From assembly GCA_008508345.1 (NCBI GenBank), contig QNGE01003722.1, forward strand, positions 1 to 64,000: a DNA stretch of 64,000 nt, written 5' to 3'. Below, one piece after another: positions 11,199 to 23,037 of this stretch. Source of the stretch: Paragonimus westermani. Taxonomy: Eukaryota; Platyhelminthes; Trematoda; Plagiorchiida; Troglotrematidae. A program made the translations under genes and the position numbers. The notes under the pieces were generated by a model, which worked only from the letters and a program-made list of their open reading frames with translations, was not told the DNA's origin and did no database searches. The stretch's first letter is position 1, and each line of letters begins with the position of its first letter.

Positions 11199-11246
11199 GT
11201 TCTCCTGTAGCCTTACCATTACAGATGTTGCACTTTAAAGTATGCA

Positions 11247-12377
11247 TCAAATGCACCTTTGATGAATAACTCCTGAACCAAATTCTTCATAATCTTCACG
11301 TGTTACCCACATATCGTTAAAGCTTGACAAAGAAGCTAACACTGCCCCACCAATCCAAACAGAGTATTTGCGCTCAGGAGAGGCAAGAACTTTTACATTC
11401 ACTCCGCTAGGTATCATCTTGATCAGCTCTTTGCGTAGCCGCTCTGGGAAATTTTTAAACATTGTTCCGCCGCCAGTTAAAATAATGTTGGAGAAGAGGC
11501 TTTTTCTTAGGTCGACTCCACACTGAGCAATCACCTCGAACGTAGACTGATGTACACCCACGCATTCACTTCCTCCCAATTTTGGGTTGAACATTAATTC
11601 GGGTGCTCGAAATCGTTCGCTGCCGATGCGAATTACATGCCCATCTGGCAGTCTATAAGTGATTTCATTTGCTGGATCACGATAAGCCCGCCGCAGTTCT
11701 TGCTCAAAATCCATGGAAACATAACACAAATTTTCTTTCGCGTCACGTGCAACTTCGTGCTCACAGGAGGTTACAAAATGATATCCCCTTTCAGTCAGTA
11801 AGTCCTTCAAATAATTGGTCACATCTCTTCCTGCCAGGTTTCTTCTACGTATTGCATTTGGAATGACATACGCGTCATAAACTGGCACCCAGTTTGTGAC
11901 ACCCTCACCACAATCCAGTACTAGACCAGTTGTACGTCCAGTCGCATACAAGGAGAGCACTGCCTGAATAGATACATACATGGCAGGGACACGAAAGTTT
12001 TCAAACATGATCTCCGTCATCTTTTCTCGGTTGATTCTTGGGTTTAATGGAGTTTCAGTCAGTAAAATTGGATGATTTTCCGGTAACACACGCAGTTCAG
12101 CTGAGAATACATGATGCCAAATAATTTCCAATTCATCCCAACTGCGGACTATCCCATTGACGATCGGATAGGACAGCGTTAGTGCTCCACGGTTCACGCC
12201 ACACATATCACCAACAAAACATTGGTCAGCATTTCGTTCCACTAGCAATTTTGCCTGTTTCGGACGACCAAGAATCATCGGCACCACAGCGCGCGGTTCC
12301 ATTTCCCCTGCATAACCAGCTTTGAGCAATCCCGTTCCATTGTCTATGACAATTGCCGGGCTGTTAGAATCAAACAT
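11247..12377 (-). CDS. divergent intronless actin (376 aa)
   Basis: A complete single-exon actin, the same length as conventional actins (375-377 aa) and in frame from start to stop. The ATP fold is visible. Phosphate loop 1 is DNGTG at 12-16 with K19, IQAVLSLYATGRTTG covers 137-151 with the catalytic Gln at 138, and phosphate loop 2 is DCGEG at 155-159. ERKYSVWIGGAVLASLSSF lies near the C-terminus. Several usually invariant residues differ: methyl-His73 is Asn74, Asp157 is Glu158, His161 is Asn162, the DNase-I loop (about 40-55) is unrelated, the plug reads TGGGTMFKNF, and the end is RCI, not KCF. The start MF..NSPA and the MWVT..DYEEFG end recall the intronless testis-type actin-related proteins (ACTRT/ACTL) of mammals, so a germline role is possible. 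That is inference. It may copolymerise poorly or serve as an ARP. I see no TATA box. A 5' non-coding exon is possible. Confidence 0.93.
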   Translation of the reverse strand: MFDSNSPAIVIDNGTGLLKAGYAGEMEPRAVVPMILGRPKQAKLLVERNADQCFVGDMCGVNRGALTLSYPIVNGIVRSWDELEIIWHHVFSAELRVLPENHPILLTETPLNPRINREKMTEIMFENFRVPAMYVSIQAVLSLYATGRTTGLVLDCGEGVTNWVPVYDAYVIPNAIRRRNLAGRDVTNYLKDLLTERGYHFVTSCEHEVARDAKENLCYVSMDFEQELRRAYRDPANEITYRLPDGHVIRIGSERFRAPELMFNPKLGGSECVGVHQSTFEVIAQCGVDLRKSLFSNIILTGGGTMFKNFPERLRKELIKMIPSGVNVKVLASPERKYSVWIGGAVLASLSSFNDMWVTREDYEEFGSGVIHQRCI

Positions 12378-13187
12378 TACTATGTGTACACCGTAAATTG
12401 GAAGACAAAAATGGATACCTTCAGTAGTCAGACAAGATTCTTTTTGTCACTCAAATACCATCTCCTCCGAAGTGTGTGTATCATCGATAAAGCTATGTTG
12501 CATCCTACCAAAATCGACTTACACGAGTTCTACTGAAGCCATCGTTGTGTTTCGAAGTGCAAGCGACTAACAATGCGTGTGTGTGCATGCCGTTAAAGAA
12601 ATGTTTCATAGTGCACGTGCTTTTGTGGGTGTGCAAATGCCTGTTGAAGTTATGAATGAATATGAGTGTTCCAATGATGGCTAAACGGATATCGATGACA
12701 TCAGTGGCATGCATCAGGTGATCTCCGCAAACCGCATTTCGTGCACTAAGAGTAAACTTTAAGCTATGAAACACGAGGTAACTTCATTGCGAAGATTGAT
12801 TTCAGCTCTTCACTGAAGAAATTCATAGGGAACAGCAATCGAGGTATTCAGATGTCAAAGGACTATTTGGATTGAACACATTATTATTTAATTTACCAGA
12901 AACACGGATCCGCGATTAATAAAAGAGATCAGAACACCAATCAGAAGAACACGACAACTGTGACTCTGGTTCAGATTAGCGTCCAAAATCCGATCGATAT
13001 GACAGCGAACTTAGTGTAACAATCACTACTGAATACAGCATGAAAGTTAAACAGTATTAACAGCCTGTCCAAAGTGTTCAAATCATATTTTTGTTTACTT
13101 ACGTGGTGTGATTTAGGATCGTCTGAAAAATCATGGCAAACAAAAAACTAAAAATTTCCAAGATCTGTACAGCTTTCGCTAACAGTA
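12378..13187. other. 5' flank of the actin gene, no recognised gene
   Basis: This should hold the actin promoter. I see no TATA box close to the ATG. At about 13,102-13,121 (minus) a 20-nt segment lies between a very strong acceptor (TGATTTTTCAG) and a strong donor (GTAAGTAAA). It could be a tiny upstream exon or chance. Confidence 0.3.
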
Positions 13188-13440
13188 TAAACCGGTCACC
13201 CACAATTGATTGTAGCGGTCGTACTCTTATAGAATTCGCAATCGACCCTTTTCGAAAACAAGCACTAGACTCGAGTTTCGTCCCAGTTGGAACTAGTCAG
13301 TTGGGCGTATCTTTGCCACGGCCGGGATTAGACTTCAAGTCACGCTTTCATGAGACAACCGTGTTGACCACTGTGCCACTGACCTATCACTAGGCACAAC
13401 TGAATCATCTCATGTGAACACTCAGCCACACACACTTGTG
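13188..13440 (-). mobile_element. old full-length copy of the tRNA-derived hammerhead SINE
   Basis: The minus strand carries, in order: an upstream segment, a tRNA-like head with A box TGGCACAGTGG and a decayed B box, a hammerhead relic, the CGAAA-type middle and the conserved tail (GATTGTAGCGG.. as its complement). Similarity to the young copies is clear along the whole length, but with many changes. It has no inverted partner, so it shows what a single unit looks like. It extends about 65 bp upstream of the A box, as does the left unit at 48,970-49,101. Confidence 0.75.
13262..13306 (-). ncRNA. decayed hammerhead ribozyme
   Basis: The core reads CTGACTA where CTGATGA is required (the essential G is lost), followed by a closed stem II GTTCC-AACT-GGGAC, GAAAC, the palindrome ACTCGAGT, then C and TAGTGC. 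Stem I pairing is lost on the 5' side. Stem II has a different sequence from the young copies (GCTCT-GATG-AGAGC) yet still pairs. Probably inactive. Confidence 0.6.
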
Positions 13441-13699
13441 AGTAGTGTTCTGACTGCCCGGTCGCCTCAAGAGGAGACAGTAACTGTCCTACAAGCTCCA
13501 GTCGACGCACACACCCCCGACTGAGGTTGAGCAAAATATATCTGGAACACTAATGATTACTGTTTTCTGGTTGGATTGGACAATTCCAATCCGCAACACC
13601 GAATCATCAGAGTCATCAGATCCTAACGCGAACTCCACGGCATTCCCAGAGTCACTCAAGGCGTTGGAAGTTTCCCTCTGAATATTTTTCTGTCCATTA

Positions 13700-13985
13700 T
13701 CAATGTTGTATAACAGCCAGCCTCGTTTGCCAGTGGAATAGTGTGCACAATCGGGAACTAAAGGACACATCTCAATGCCAGGAAGACGGTGGACCAGAAG
13801 AGACCATTGGAATAGTGTGTACGCACTAGTTGACACGTGCCACTGGGCTGAATGCTAACGCGCTGCTGCTCGATATGTGTGAATGCACATTAGCTGTGCA
13901 AATGAGTGTACACGTCCGTGGTCCTGTGTTGTAACATATCCTTTACAGGAGTTCACGCAATAAACATGTTTGCACACCAGGCGTC
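13700..13985 (+). repeat. dispersed repeat B, copy 1
   Basis: Colinear with 22,393-22,680. Shared blocks include TTGTATAACAG, GAAC-AAAGGAC, AGAAGAGA..AT-GGAA-AGTGTGTAC, GCAAATGAGTG and CTTTAC-GGAGT, with spacing alike within about 20 bp. Divergence is high, so the family is old. Its type is unknown. The minus-strand open frame at 13489-13836 overlaps it and is not a recognised protein. Confidence 0.45.
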
Positions 13986-16737
13986 GTCTGAGGTCAGAAC
14001 GCCAGACTACTGATATTAGCGCACTAACACACTATTATCTATAAATATCTCATGCCTCTCTTCTTTGACTTTGACAAGGACAGTTATTGTGAAACACTAT
14101 GGATTTATTTCAGACGATTAAAAGTTCTACAAAATAATTTACGATAAGATCGTTGGATGAGGCAAATGTTTTCAGTAGGCTGGTTTTACATTTTGGAAAT
14201 GAGTTAGTGTCACAATTCTTTGGCCAACTGACTGGTTTTTCGCGAAGTATTCCTCAGAAATTTCGATCCCATCTATGAGAAAATATTCTCTTATACGTAC
14301 TCTGCATTGTTATTGATGCGTGAAGGTTTTCGCGACAGTTAGTAGCTTGTCTTCGGTTACAATGACAACAGCACACGTATATTAGATAATTTCGGTCATG
14401 TTATTCATTCTTTAGAAGGTTTAGTAACATCAAAAAAGGGTACCCAACCGAACCATTTTTTTAAGCAGTTAGTAAGTACGTGGTATTTTTTGAGATAAAA
14501 GGCAACAGTGGTAACTTTACGTCATGGTGGAACCATAGTTACAATCTTTGAAGGATATAGCAAAAATCGTTTGCTGACATTAAATTCTTGCTGACTTTTA
14601 AATAATTATTTTCTTCAGTGAACCTAAACCTTATTCCAATCAATTTACCTCTGGCCCGAAAGATCCTCTTAGTATCAACTAACCAACGTTTTGGGCCTTT
14701 AAATCCTTATCCTCCGAGTTTCTATTACAGTGTGAACTACATCTATATTTTTTCCAGACTTCAGTGTGTCCAGATGACTGAATGATATAACCACATTCAA
14801 AAGCTGCAGTAATGATTGTGCTTTCAAACAAGGTAAGCTTGTTTATTGATTTAGTTTACAGAGTGTTTCAAAGAATAATTCAAAATGAGTTGATTGATGG
14901 CGGCACCTATTCCAAGTTTTCATAATGTGCAACATTTTTGCATTACACTTTTTCGACCCCTACTATGGTGCAAAGCTTTCCTTTCCAAATGTTCAAAATT
15001 TGCAGTTCATTTTGCTCTTTCTGATCTCTAGTTTTGTATTTCGGACGTAACTTTATGAACCTGTTAAGGTTTTCTAATACGCTAGCAAACTGACCGCTAC
15101 TGACAAAGTATTCTGCCATAATTCAACACTACAAACTGTTATTGTATTTTCCGTTTTTGCTTTTCAGTTGGCTAACATTCTACGTGCATGTTGAAGTGTC
15201 TGTAAGAACCAGAGATAGCGAGATAAAATTTACTGTGAGTTCGACAAATCGTTTCACTTGGCTCAACGTTCACGACAGTACTGTTACAAAGGCGAATTTG
15301 TGAATCCCTCTCTTGCTTATCTGGCAACCCTATTCCTGCGAGCGACCAACGCTGGTACAGGGACTTTACTCCTAAAAGCTGGGACTAAAGTGATCTGTTT
15401 ATCCTATTGCTTTAATCATACTTAACTTAAGTTAAGAGAACAGGCATGAACTAACCTTGGCTGGAACGTTCGAAACCTAGCCATTCATACATTTTAATCC
15501 CACAGGTAAAACACAAAATCTACTGCATCACATTTCCGGAACACGCGCACAGATATCGGGATTACGGTTAGATCGATGTCACTTCTTAATCAATTTGCTT
15601 TCGCTTGACATTCTTTCGTTCAAAGCTAAGTGACAGTTATGGTTAGAAATTCTTTTGATTCTGGGAAGCAATTTATTGGGAGTCATTCCTAGGTGAGTCC
15701 GACACTGCTCACCAATTTGCATAACTCTGCTGATCCTTTTAACATAAAAATTAATGTCAGGTGTTGAAACATTTGCTGAGTTCAGCACTTTTATTCCTGC
15801 GACATTACGTTCTGCATTGCCAATCGATGCACGAGTTGAGGTGTTATTTTTGAATGGTTGTTTTTCTTAGGTCAGCTTTAATACACTTTTACAGTTTGAG
15901 GTTTCTAGGAGCATGAAAACAATCAAAAGGTGGTGAAGTGTGGGTGTAATGAGGCTAAAGTTGGGTCAGCAGTTCATTGTGTGTGAGTATTTAATAACAT
16001 TTTACGTTGCTGCTGTGACAAGATGTTTTTGTTCACTAAATTTGGAGATGAGAATTGCTTGTCAGTTCTCAGTTCATTAATTCATGTGCGACAGCAGTTT
16101 AGTGCAGTTATGTGAAGATTATCTTCCGGCATCAGAATCGTTGTCTACCTCGAAGTGGTTAACTTTCATAAGACCAGGGTTACTGAGAACCCGTGAACAT
16201 TTGCTAATGTTACCTCAAAATAGTCCGATTTGTCAAAACTGTTTCGCTGGAAGGAAGCCACATCTTTTTCAAAGATTAAAATTCAAGTGATGACTTTATA
16301 GTCGAGTCACATAATCCTAAGTGTTCCAAAAACAAACCGAACTGTTGGAAAATATGCGTGACTCAAAAATTTATAATTTTCAGAGCTATACGTAGACAGT
16401 ACAGGACAGTGTGGTCAGTCCCCACGGGTTTGAACAAGATTTTCTTCAAACCAGATAACCCGTGTCCTGGATGGCTATAGGTTTACAGGTGTGCAATCAC
16501 GAGCTAACCACTCCCCCGGAGTTAATGAATCGATTTGCTATTGCAATGGGTGCCTTTCCGTGTACTGTTTGCGTGACCCTCGATGGACATCAGCCATGTT
16601 GTATTCAATCACACTTAGTCAGTCATCTCTACGTGTGATTATTGTTCGTTCATTGAGTTCTTGGAAAGTCTAGAGTTCCCTCTTTCAGAAACAAACAAGG
16701 AAGACTAACTAACTCTTTTACGGTTACCAAACTGTAG
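13986..16737. other. no recognised gene
   Basis: AT-rich. A 34-nt segment at 15168-15201 (plus, reading WLTFYVHVEVS) has a strong acceptor (GCTTTTCAG) and a GTAAGA donor. Minus frame 15579-15788 and plus frame 16084-16290 look mildly coding-like (for example QLCEDYLPASESL), but I cannot support exon limits. Confidence 0.3.
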
Positions 16738-16883
16738 TTCGTTTACGGACGGGACCTTAAGCATCGTTGTTATGGATATGAACGTGTCATGCATCCAACT
16801 TCCTGAAGCGTATTGTGCTTCATCTGTCCGCCTTCCACATCCTAATGAGTCTGCAGTCTGGTTACCGTTATTAAAAGACCCAG
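16738..16883 (+). CDS. candidate internal exon, plus strand
   Basis: An acceptor (CAAACTGTAG) at 16737 and a donor (CCCAG|GTAATT) at 16884 enclose a frame of 48 codons. It reads TDGTLSIVVMDMNVSCIQLP, then SAVWLPLLKDP, and leaves one base over. There is no ATG-initiated ORF of useful length, which suits an internal exon. Base content is more GC-rich than its surroundings. Family not recognised. It may belong to the same plus-strand gene as 22816-23243; the exit phase would suit the exon at 23038. Confidence 0.33.
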
Positions 16884-19076
16884 GTAATTTCAAATTGCTT
16901 TAACAATTCCGGTAAGCTCGTTTGCCATCAATGGAACATTCGTAAAGGTTCACAAGCCTGAACTAGGTCACTACAGCTGGTACGAAATAAACACAATCAA
17001 TCCCTTCAAGTCGAGCGTGCGCATGTGTGTTTATGAATACGACGGTTCCATTCAAATTTTTCAAGTGATAATCCAGGGCAAAGTAGGAAAATCTGAACCC
17101 TAGGTTATGTTAAGTCAACAAGGCACACTGAGACAATACTATGGAATGTATTCAGCGTGAAGCTGACACGAGAACATCAATAAGAGAAAGTTGTTCAGAT
17201 TCAAGGGCTATCTGGTCCACAGACTGGATTTTAGTTACGACGCGGTGAATCTTTCAACACGCCATACCAACTTTATGCCCAGTTTACGGATTCATAATGG
17301 AAACTTTATTTGTAGTTCATTTTCCCGGTGGACTTCACTTTACATCGCTTGTTGTTGTTTTACAGTTTAGAATAAGTTGGCATGTTATCTGCTTGTTGAA
17401 TTTGAGTGAGACTAAGCCATCACAGGCAGCAGAAGACCTACTGTTTAACCATACCCATGCATGCTCCCCACTATTCTGCACAGCTAAGCAGATTTCCAGC
17501 TGTCTCTACTCCACCGCCTCAACTGTTAAAAACATAACATGTTACGCGTTCTGTCAGCGCAGTAGACTTTTGCTTGAGTTTAATTAATAAAATGCCAAAG
17601 AAAACAAAATTCTGCACGTCTCACATAGAGAGTTGAGTGCTGTTTTTAAACGTCAACTCCGACAACGGCGGACGTCAGATGTTAAATGAGACAGATGAAC
17701 ATATCATGGACTAGGTTGCGAGCCATACTTTACAGTTGATAAGTTTGTCCAAAATCATCAGACCAATGCAGTTGGTTTATGGAAGAACGCGAAATCCATG
17801 AGTCGACTATGTTAAAAAGACGCTGTCTTTGGCCAGATTCTAGTTTAGTTTAGACCATCATTTGCATTCTTATTTGAACTTCGAAAAGTTAAACTTTGGA
17901 TCTTCGGAGTGATCATGGAACATCCGAGAATGAGTAGTATCTTCAATCCGTCAGTTTGATATGGCCTTTGCAACTTCCAAGTGTAACGTGTTGTTACTTC
18001 TGGTAACTTTGTACGCCCGTTCTCATGGATGATAGTGAGCTGTTAGAGATGGACCAGAAATTAACTCTGATGTGATGAAGAACAGAGAGTTGATGATGAA
18101 TACAGTGCAAATCTCTAAGACATTCGTTTGCTAACACTATTAAGTGTTATATATAGATAGATGATGCAACCGACTACACTCTGAGCTGGTATGAAATGTG
18201 TTAAGCAGACGGAAATGTTAGCTGTATGAAACAGTAATGACAACAAAGACTAAGTAGTTTTTCAGTGTTGAGAAGTAAGTATTACTACTGACAATTGGTA
18301 CCGTTCAGTCAGTGCACAGGTAACTGTTTACCGAGCTATCTATGAAAACCACACCTTACTTGATTTCACAATCCCATCAGATAATCGGGGCCAGGTAGTT
18401 GTATCCCCTTTTTATAGCAACGTATCGGCTAACCGCAGTACAACACTGAAACTCAGGTATTCGAAAAAAATACAGCCAACTGAGCCAACCTGTTGGAGTT
18501 GGTAGATCACCAGGACGAAAATGATGTGCAGTGGTCGACTACTAGCTCTCATTAATAACGTATCAGTTACACGCTGCTCCTTGCACACTACCACAAATAT
18601 AACCATCTTCGATACTCATTTTTGTTCAGTAAAGCGTGTCAGACTACTACTCAGCTGTTTTTATCTTGCCCTGTATAGTTCTGCTGTTTACGGTGTATAC
18701 AATGTTTCCAATGTATATTTATTTGTATTCCGTTGACGGATTTTTAGCTCACTAGAACGGACTGATCGAGTAAACGATCACCGCGTAACGAAACAAACGA
18801 TTATAACAGTTCGTAAAATGTTGACACCCAGTCAAAAAACACACAGGCAGAAGTAAGGACTTAAGTCATCACCTTGATATAATTCCAAGATATCTATCAC
18901 ACCCGAAACTTAATATTTCTCAAAATTCATTATCCCACGTTCTTAAAAGTTAATGGAGTTTTCGCTCTCTCCATGTTGAATCTATTAACGACTGAGGAAA
19001 CTGGAACAAATGATTATATTTGACCGCTTCTGAAAGGCTGTACTACATAACCCGGCAGGGGTAACCCAGGTATTAA
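16884..19076. other. no recognised gene apart from one weak terminal-exon candidate
   Basis: Mostly AT-rich non-coding. The weak exon candidate at 17366-17587 is listed separately. Confidence 0.35.
17366..17587 (+). CDS. weak candidate terminal exon
   Basis: An acceptor (TTGTTTTACAG) at 17365 is followed by 73 codons open to TAA, with AATAAA at 17586-17591 overlapping the stop. It has nine Cys and a KNITC glycosylation-type site. The phase does not match the exon at 16738-16883 directly. No family recognised. Confidence 0.18.
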   Translation, partial: FRISWHVICLLNLSETKPSQAAEDLLFNHTHACSPLFCTAKQISSCLYSTASTVKNITCYAFCQRSRLLLEFN

Positions 19077-19308
19077 CCAGATCGTCGGTGAGATTCTATT
19101 GAGAACACTGAACAATTGATCCGCCTTCACTTTGGGGTCGCTACCAGCCAGATGGCTCACATTCGCACGAACGTCTGATTTTCCTTCACTATTCCTGGTT
19201 TATTCCAGGTGATGAACCTTAAATTGTCTAGTCACGCGCCGGGTCGTGCGACTAATATAGTTCGTTGAACAATCGCATGCGAACCAGTAGACCACCATCT
19301 GTGGGCAG
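19077..19308 (-). pseudogene. Penelope-like endonuclease (GIY-YIG) relic
   Basis: The minus frame reads MVVYWFACDCSTNYISRTTR, then V..QFKVHH and LE, one in-frame stop, then ANVSHLAGS and FSVLNRI. PLE endonucleases have VY-x-x-x-C-x-C-x-x-x-Y-I-G-R-T-x-R-R with a downstream EH, then S-x-I-x-x-H-L and a hydrophobic end. All are present, with YIS for YIG and H for E. No RT was recognised upstream of it. A dead copy. Confidence 0.55.
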
Positions 19309-22300
19309 TACAGATATCCTTCAAATTTGGTATGATCAGCAAAAGATGGCTGACTAAAGTATTAGGATAACTGCCATTTTTAGATAATATTATTTCCACG
19401 CTCCACTAAGCAGGGGAACTTCCCTTTTATAATATCAAGACTTTGAAGCGCAAACGATGCCTGATCCATTGTTTCACACAGAGACCTACAAGACACTGTC
19501 CGGCGGATGCTTTGGTGGATGTTTTGTTACAGTCTGCAGTTCATATCTAAAGCGAGAATGGAAGCTCTTCAGATTTCAGAAACAATCATGTGAGCCAATA
19601 AACCACCTAGCTAGGAGATTGTCACTCGGAGAAGACAACTATGCTGGATCGCCAACATTTCGTTCAACAATTTTTTTAGTTGAACATTCACTGCAGCTAT
19701 ACCACCTGATTCCATCACCCATTCTTCACCGGCCACTGAAAAAATTTATGTATGTTTTGTGAGTTTACATCTCATCAGTGGTAATTTACCGTGTAGCACT
19801 GCATTACTTGAAGTAGAATAAATGTTACTGACATTTGATTGCAACTTTCACATCCAGATAAACTTTTCGGTTAGCATCTCTTCCTGATATTTACAACTTC
19901 TACTTTCCTTAGGTCACTTTTTCATCACAACCGGTAAAATCAGCCTTACAGTACAGTACCGTGAACGACTAAAATGGATCGATAACAGTAGATAAAACAA
20001 TTATGCTCGGTGGACAACATTGCTTGACCGCACTGTCAGAGCAGGACTATAGGCAGTGTAGTTCGCTCCAATTCTTCCCGAATCTCGGTACATTTTCTAG
20101 GCCGAATTTCATTACCCCATGAGGTTTACCAAAAGGTAACCTTTAAATCTTGGTTAACGAGATTTATCACACTATTTATTTGGTTTGTTACTAAACAGCC
20201 CTAGTAAAGCAAACGAATTGATGGTACCTTTCTAATTGTACATTTAAAACCAGCCTTGCGCTCCTAAAGCCCACTGTATCAAGGTGCTTTTCTTGCTAAA
20301 CCTGGGACCTAACTTTATTTATGAGTGTGAAGTTAGGGGTATCTAACCGAAGCACAGATTTTCCTGAAATATCAGCACCATCCCAGTCAACACTTTTTGA
20401 GTTGCTACGACATGTGACAAGCATGTCAGTAACGTTGCTGCTCTAGAGATTACTCAGAAAAGTGAATCAAAAGCCTGACTATAAAACGCAAATAAGGAGT
20501 TGTGTCCACTTCTTCGACGGGACGCACAGGTAGAACCTTGCAGGATAAGTTTAAAATTCACATTACATCCGGCTTTTAGAATTTATGTTCCTTCAGTTAT
20601 TTGTAGACGGACTTTGACAGATGTCGATATTTCTTTTGAACTCGCCAGGATAAAGCAACCAGTAAGGTGTCAAGTTTCAGATTGACGTCTGTGGCAAGTT
20701 ACGGAAATATCGACAATACCTGTAAGTGCACTTTCAAAAGCACACACACGGGAGCGCTTAAGAGGGATTACATTCTTCAAGAGTCAACGTAGCAAAATCA
20801 CACTGTCAACGTCTGACTGCAGCTGTCAAACCTGTGCAGGTGTTACGTAATCCGAACGTGAGACAGGGTTGTTGAGGACGAAGCGGCACAATGATCACGT
20901 GGCTGACGTAGCGTGGTAATGCTGAATCGGTTGAATCGGAGGGGGAAGTCCCGGTGAGCTGTTAAGACGCCAGACTTAGACACTACTAGGTAAGTGTAAC
21001 CACGTAATCATTATTGATGAAAGAAGATGGTCAACGTCACATAACCTGCGGGATTGTAAGTGCAGTCAGTGCACCTTAAAAATAAGTTCCAAAGCACGTG
21101 CTCATTTTCCAAATTCTTTACAGGTGAGTGTTTGAATGTGGTTACCTCCAGATCGCAATAAATATGTTACTAGTACCAACCATAATAGTGGTCGACAAAC
21201 AACTGCCATGTTCTCCGTATTTACTTGTCATGGAATTTTGAGGAACGACGATCGCTACAGGGCTGCGTTCTTCTATTTCGTTGAACCGTTCGTGACTTCA
21301 TAGTTCGATTGTCCAAACTTGAGAACATCTGCTGTGTTTCACATGCGAAATTGTCTGAGGCTGATGGTTTGGGCTGATTGCACTAAAAACCACATTACTG
21401 AAGCTTGCGTTTTTAATTGATAAATGGATTGAGAGTAACAGCGCTACGGCCTGGTTGTAATACTCTACTTTTCAACCACACCGGGTGACTTTCTTCTGGA
21501 GTATTATGGCGTTTTTAAAGCCGCTACACAGATAACTTCATGTTAAAACCATTGCGTATCTTTCCAGCATATGATGTGAGGTTATCCAATTCCACTCGAA
21601 CAGTTATAACCGTTTCTGATCTCCGGCACATAAGTCGGAACAGCACACCATCGCTTATATGATACAGCTGAAGACTATTTGCATTTCTGGTGGACTGGCT
21701 GTCTAGCAGTCTGGATCGGTGGACGTCAGTTTGTACAAAGTAATCTCGAAGATCACCTGAAGTGAATTAACACTCAAAACTTGAGAAACCTGATAAGATT
21801 AACAGAAAATTGAGATGAGCTATGTTGCTATTTCCAAGAGTAGTAAACGGCCATGTCCAGCTACTTTCTGTTTTATATTCGGCCTCTCTGTTAACGTGAT
21901 AGGATGGTAACCAAGGTCTCATTGTAGTAACTAAATGCTGTTTGAACTCACCTACTAAAATGATGGCACATATATCTTGATACTCTTATAGTTGAGGGTG
22001 ATTACCATAATGTGCAGCGTGTGTATGCTTCACGGATCCGACATTTTCTCCTACGTTCGTATGGTGGTCAGGTTTGCGTGATGTTTTGATCCTCCTGGCA
22101 TAGCCGACTTGGACTTCCACTCTTCCAGGTTCAAACATGTAAGATAGGCCAGATCGAAAGTAATAACGCTCACTGGTCTGTACGTCGTACTAATGACTGC
22201 GTTGAAAATCTCAGATTGTGAGGTACCAATCTGCATATATACAGTAGAAAAACATTGTGTTCCACATCTCGTAGCAGGAGATTTGAACAAGCACCTTCAA

Positions 22301-22392
22301 ACAAGGAGTATTGTGGTCATCTTATACTTGGCCGTGATTAACGGTATACCATCCTGCACAATCAAAACGTTTGCACTGCTCCTTGGGAGGTC
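19309..22392. other. no recognised gene
   Basis: The plus frame 19457-19762 (101 codons) and the minus/plus frames near 22,051-22,290 carry no domain I know. The 20,840-21,000 stretch is locally GC-richer without an interpretable frame. Confidence 0.35.
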
Positions 22393-22680
22393 GATGTGTT
22401 GTATAACAGGCAGTTTCGTTGTAAGTAATATACTACTCACAAGTAGTGTATTACCCACAGGCGACATTCAGGAACAAAAGGACGAGCCCCAAACACGACA
22501 GACAAGAAGAGAATATCGGAACAGTGTGTACATGCTGTGTGATAACTTTCACCAAGGCGAATGACAACGTACTATCACGCAATGTATGTGAGTGCATGTC
22601 TGTCATGCAAATGAGTGCATGCGTTTGTGGTTTAGTTTTTGACATGACCTTTACGGAAGTTTGGGCAACAAACCAACTCG
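22393..22680 (+). repeat. dispersed repeat B, copy 2
   Basis: Same orientation and order of blocks as 13,700-13,985. The open frames in both strands here are shadows of the repeat. Confidence 0.45.
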
Positions 22681-22815
22681 TTGACGAAGCGTCATTTGTG
22701 GACACAACTGAGGTATACCATAGTAGAGGTATTGCGTGTTGAAGGAAAAGGTGTGCGATGTCAATGTCCTACTTACTTCACTCTTGAAGTGGGTTAATTC
22801 TTCACTTCCGAGTAG

Positions 22816-22939
22816 CTTGGATCTTCTGGTTTTCGGCTTCGGGCAAGGAGCGGTGGAAACGGTAGCACCTGGTCCGTTGACCTACGCATTGCAGCCCCAG
22901 GAGAATTTCCTCCCCAAATACAGTAATCTCGACACAATG
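22816..22939 (+). CDS. candidate exon, plus strand
   Basis: An acceptor (CTTCCGAGTAG) at 22815 and donor (ATG|GTAATA) at 22940 bound 41 codons reading LDLLVFGFGQGAVETVAPGP, then YALQPQENFLPKYSN. The exon is GC-richer than its flanks and the other two frames are closed. Its exit phase (0) does not match the entry phase of the terminal exon at 23038, so an exon is missing, the donor is wrong, or one call is false. Confidence 0.33.
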
Positions 22940-23037
22940 GTAATAATCAATCTAATTCATCACCTGGCTAACCGGAGCTGGCCGGCAGGGTGACAAATCC
23001 CCATACTAACATGCCTATTGCTCTTATTCCTTAGGAT

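Noticed and set aside
13133..13393. 86-codon plus open frame
   Set aside because: It is the antisense of the old hammerhead/tRNA element.
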